A stretch of 64,000 nucleotides of DNA from Limanda limanda (lineage: Eukaryota > Chordata > Actinopteri > Pleuronectiformes > Pleuronectidae): contig NC_083641.1 of assembly GCF_963576545.1 (NCBI RefSeq), positions 19,305,523 through 19,369,522 of the forward strand, written 5' to 3'. This document shows positions 58,773 through 64,000 of this stretch, piece after piece (positions within the stretch are counted from its first letter, which is position 1; each line of letters starts with the position of its first letter). The notes under the pieces were generated by a model. The model was not told the origin of the DNA, did no database searches, and worked only from the letters and a program-made list of their open reading frames with translations. Both the position numbers and the translations under genes were made by a program.

Positions 58773-60245
58773 TTACTCCTTGTGGTCTCCCGAGGTGATG
58801 TAGCTCACAGCTCGGTTGATGGTGATGGTTCGGACGTAGAAGCCCTTCATCATCTTGCACATCTCCTGTCTGTTATCGTAGGAATTGTCCCCCCACATCT
58901 GGGCAGCGTCCTTCTGAAAGACAACAGTAGGACACAGTATTCACCTGCAGGTTTTGCACCAAAAAGACCTGAATTTCCTTGATGAACCAGGAAGTTTTTT
59001 AACCCTTTCTTTTGAAAGACTTTAAGTAGAGTAAATGGGGAACAAACAACAAAAAGAAGCAATGGAAAATTACCTCTGAGGAGTCATTCTCTTCATTCGG
59101 CATGAGGGAGCAGTTCTGTATAAAGGAAGATTTCATCAGGCAACATGAAAATGTTATTTCCCAGGAGATTCTCAATCTGTTTCTGTTTTTGTGTGTTCAC
59201 CCCTCCTACACATGCATGATAAACACACCTTCAAGCTCTTTATTGTTCCCAGAGTTGGTCTCAGAAGTGCTTCTTCTTCTTCAGGACTTCTGAGCGGGGT
59301 CTTGAGGTAAGAGCTAATAACAGCTTCATAGTAAATCAAGTCCTTCATGATGTTGCTCAAACATTCACTCTGTCAAGACAAGAGAAAATTCCACCAGTCA
59401 TGTGTCGGCTTTAACGATATGTGTTTTTTTATTTGTTTGTAACAAATGTAAAGCAAAGAAGGTAGATCTCTAATTTATAACATACAAACGAAAACATTAA
59501 AAAATAAATAGAAACCACCACATACCTTACTAAAGGATGAATTTCTTTGCATCGTGCAGCCCGGGTTCTGTGAGGAGGAAGACAGGTTTGAAACATGAGC
59601 AGTTTGTTGGACAATTTGATTTTCAGGTCTGGTGCCCTATGGCGTCTCTGGAGCGTTCAGATCATTCATTACAAGTTCAACCACAGAGTAAAAGTTTGTA
59701 AAAGCTGAAATGATCAGGCTGTTGAATCCTCATTTCACTTAAAATATGCACAAAAAACTGCAGGATTTACATTTTCCTCAGGTAAAAAGCGAAGACAAGT
59801 CAGGGTTGTGTTGGGATTTACAATTATTCATAGATTTACAATAATTAGAATCACAGCAATGGTGATAAATGAACCCACCTCAGTGAGAGTGGGCGCGCAG
59901 GCCAGGGATGTCTCAGCTGTCCTCATCGCCACCTTATCCGATATGATGCCGTGGCATAAGATACTCTGAGGGACAACATAAAGGAACTCGTTATAAGTAA
60001 CAAAGCAGATTTCAGTGGCTCTGCATCACAGTATCATCACGTCTCAGCGACTTGTACTCACCAGTGGTGGGAAGTAACGAAGTAGAAATACTTAAGTAGA
60101 TTTTTCACATATCTGTACTTTACTTGAGTACTTCTTTTCCTGACGACTTTTTACTTTTACTCGTTACATTTGAGCACAAATATCTGTACTTTCTACTTCT
60201 TACATTCTCAAACTGGCTCGTTACTTGAGCAGCGGAGGTTGGCGC

Positions 60246-60303
<58 letters not shown>

Positions 60304-60950
60304 TAGGGTTCAAAATTTGTAAAATTATACATTATATACATTATATTCATATTGTTGTTATAATTTTTCAGTCAGTTGAGATAAATCTTGAGGAGACACA
60401 TTTTGGTTTTTTTTGTGTCTGTATAGGCCTACTATAAAAAGCACTTTGCATTTTTAAATTGGTACTTGTACTTTTACTTTTGATACTTAAGTTAATTTCA
60501 ACACCAGATACTTTTGATACTTAAGTACTTTTAATATGAGCTACTTTAAGACTTTTACTCAAGTAATTTTCTGACGGTTTTACCGAAGTCACTTTCAGGT
60601 AAGATATCTGTACTTTTACTCAAGTATGGCTTTCAAGTACTTTATACACCACTGCTTGTACTCACGTTGTTCCGGAGCTCGGTGATGTTCAGCAGGAGGT
60701 CCCTGAAGAGCCGGGCGCACTGGGGGCTTGTGTCCGTGCGCAGCGGGAGTCCAGTGGCTGAGGGCCAGCCGAGGGCCAGCAGGAGGACACAGCTGGAGAG
60801 GTCTGAGGGACAAGCAGACACACACTGGTTTCAATGGTGAGCAGATTAAAACCAGTGGGATCATTCTGCAGCAGGCTGAGGTTAAAACATGTTAACAAAA
60901 GGAAGACAGTGCACTGCGGCCTGTGACTTACAGAAATGAAAGTTTTCCAT
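58773..60950 (-). CDS. il12a: Interleukin-12 subunit alpha (p35), complete
   Basis: Seven exons, 202 codons: 60932-60950, 60666-60802, 59879-59965, 59526-59567, 59229-59369, 59074-59115, 58773-58913. A signal peptide (about 1-24, CVLLLALGW core) leads into TSPQCARLFRDLLLNITEL. The cysteines follow human p35: C35, C56, C75, C85, C98 and C175 correspond to human mature C15, C42, C63, C88, C101 and C174. Exon 4-5 NSSFSKSECLSNIMKDL matches human KTSFMMALCLSSIYEDL, and the C-terminal helix FYVRTITINRAVSYI matches FRIRAVTIDRVMSYL. It would pair with p40 to form IL-12, a secreted cytokine that drives interferon-gamma responses. Seven exons and the neighbouring C3orf80 agree with human IL12A, which argues against IL-23 p19. 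N-glycosylation motifs include NIT in exon 2. Confidence 0.92.
60062..60654. mobile_element. 593-bp element with CAGTGGTG termini in il12a intron 2
   Basis: Inverted termini CAGTGGTGGGAAGT and, on the right, TATACACCACTG. It is flanked by the 11-bp direct repeat CTTGTACTCAC (60051-60061 and 60655-60665). It has a (CT)n run at 60,249-60,300 and many GTACTTTTACTC-type words. No transposase, so non-autonomous, probably hAT-like. Fragments of the family also occur near 5,058-5,110. Confidence 0.82.
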
Positions 60951-61033
60951 TGTCTGAGCTGGAGATAGAGATCTGTGGTGAAGCTGGTAAATCAGCAGGA
61001 TCGTGTTGTGCCGCCACCTTCTTATCGGACAGA

Positions 61034-61062
61034 TTTATATATGCTCCCTCGGGGGGATTCCC
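61034..61062 (-). promoter_or_regulatory. il12a core promoter: TATA box and kappa-B site
   Basis: On the minus strand ATATATAAA (61,034-61,042) lies about 85 bases upstream of the il12a start codon. The palindromic kappa-B decamer GGGGATTCCC (plus-strand view 61,053-61,062) lies about ten bases further upstream. This fits NF-kappa-B-driven induction of IL12A in phagocytes. The truncated left il12a copy lacks this region. Confidence 0.7.
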
Positions 61063-61939
61063 TCCTCCTCCTCGGGGCATCAGCAATAAGAAAACTAAAA
61101 CGTCATATAATGTAATTTCCTCGTCAAGCTTCCAGCCCACGTTTTTTTTAAAGGGAAGTCACGGTTTCTGTTTCATATTTCAAAGGGTAATAACAACAGA
61201 AAATGAGTATTACACTGGAAGTGTGATGTAACGGGTAAATAGGGAAATAGGCAAATGTGCTTGTAGATGAAACCTCCGCACGGATGCACAGTATCCGAGT
61301 CCTTTTCCTTTTCCTAAGTAAAGCACATCACAGAAACAATACGGTTTCAACATTTAATTTCAACCTGAGAGCAATATCTGTGATTATTTCGTATTCAATC
61401 GAATGTAAATATATGACACAGTGTGTGCCCCAATCCAGTGAGACCTGCGTTAAACCAGCATCACGGACATACAGTACATTTGTTGCTCTTTGTGTCGCAG
61501 CGTGTGATTGTGTTATTACTGCGTGGTGAGGTCCTTCCTAACGTGTCTGACTGAGGGAGAATTGATGGTAAATGAATCATGATGAAATCAACAGTAAATT
61601 AAAGGGAAGAGGCACCCAGTCACCAGCACACAGGCCTCTGTCTCATCAAGAAAACCACTAGTTAGTGGTTGGAAAATGAACACAGCCAAGGAACAATCTG
61701 TGTTGTGCTGGAAGATTTAAAATGTTCTGGTTCTTTATACCCCACTCCGACACATTTCAGAGGGAAATATGGTAGTTGTGACTCCACTTTATGTATTTAA
61801 CACTCATATTAATGTTTTAAATTAAGATTTCACGGGAAAATCAGTTTATAAAATATGATGGAATATTGCGAAAATAATCCCAAGTAAGTACAGTAAAAAA
61901 GCTGTACGTCTATGTAGACGTAGATGTAGTATCTATGTA

Positions 61940-62215
61940 TAAGATTCCTTTATTGGTCCCACACACATGCACAGACACACCACATGTAAAATTTGTCCTC
62001 TGCTTTTGACCCCTGAACACATAGAGCAGTTGGCAGCCATGGACAGCACCCTGGGAGCAGATGTTGGGGGGAGTAAGGTGCCTTGCTCAGGGGCACTTGG
62101 ACAGTGTCCTGCTGGACTTCAGCAATTCCAGGTCTGTTCCATTTCCAGGTATGTTTTTGTCAGTCCGTGGCCTCGAACCAGTGACTTTCCAGTCTGTCTC
62201 TTCTACCACTAGTCC
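61940..62215. repeat. Teleost interspersed repeat next to the tetranucleotide array
   Basis: Contains GGTGCCTTGCTCAGGGGCAC and CTCGAACCAGTGACTTTCCA, words typical of an abundant fish repeat whose class I cannot assign with certainty. It abuts the microsatellite at 62,223. Confidence 0.6.
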
Positions 62216-62222
62216 ACCACCG

Positions 62223-64000
<1,778 letters not shown>

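Larger units (their letters stand above)
44335..59965. repeat. Tandem duplication unit B (FIIND-death-domain gene B plus complete il12a)
   Basis: The second copy of the 15,635-42,865 block in direct orientation. The detectable match stops in il12a exon 3 because unit A is truncated there. Insertions unique to unit B include about 1.25 kb at 49,245-50,490 in intron 2 and about 1.5 kb at 46,300-47,860 in intron 1. Confidence 0.92.

Noticed and set aside
60120..60302. Arg-Glu repeat frame (minus) and Leu-Ser repeat frame (plus)
   Set aside because: Translation of the (CT)n run within a transposon.
58773..60950. Minus-strand cytokine called as IL-23 p19
   Set aside because: Cysteine order, the ECLSNIMKDL and TITINRAVSYI segments, seven exons and the C3orf80 neighbour all fit IL-12 p35.

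Overview
The window is vertebrate nuclear DNA, almost certainly from a ray-finned (teleost, probably percomorph) fish. Genes are split by GT-AG introns, there is a dense load of fish-type hAT, LINE and MITE elements, there are long microsatellites, and gene order matches the human 3q25 segment IL12A - C3orf80. No bacterial-style genes, CRISPR arrays, rRNA or tRNA genes were seen.

Layout. (1) 1-1,560: decayed Ty3/Gypsy LTR-retrotransposon pol on the minus strand. (2) 3,813-4,487 (-): an intact single-exon C3orf80-type membrane protein. (3) 4,834-15,634: about 11 kb with no recognisable gene, only simple repeats and repeat fragments. (4) About 15,635-42,865 and about 44,335-59,965: two direct tandem copies of one block. 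Each block carries, on the plus strand, a 17-exon gene coding for a FIIND domain (ZU5-UPA, as in NLRP1 and CARD8) joined to a C-terminal death domain, followed tail-to-tail by il12a (interleukin-12 p35) on the minus strand. (5) 60,951-64,000: il12a promoter, a fish interspersed repeat, an 841-bp compound tetranucleotide array and otherwise plain sequence.

Both FIIND-death-domain genes can be read without interruption (527 and 528 codons) with all splice sites kept. Copy A is stretched to 23.5 kb by nested transposons; copy B is 11.5 kb. Of the two il12a copies only the right-hand one (58,773-60,950) is complete, with 7 exons, 202 codons, a TATA box and a perfect kappa-B site. The left-hand copy (41,714-42,865) lost its promoter and exons 1-2 where a hAT-type element sits inside exon 3, and it also has a 5-bp frameshift.

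The most interesting candidate system is the FIIND-death-domain pair: a compact NLRP1/CARD8-like protein with no NACHT, LRR or CARD, an acidic N-terminus, the FIIND catalytic His and Ser at exactly the NLRP1 spacing (but Leu instead of Phe before the scissile Ser), basic NLS-like clusters, and a death domain as the effector. It lies immediately next to the cytokine gene il12a. The two copies are nearly identical in the FIIND core but differ mainly by amino-acid-changing substitutions in the UPA part and death domain. All family assignments come from reading the sequence and from recalled family features; no database search was run.
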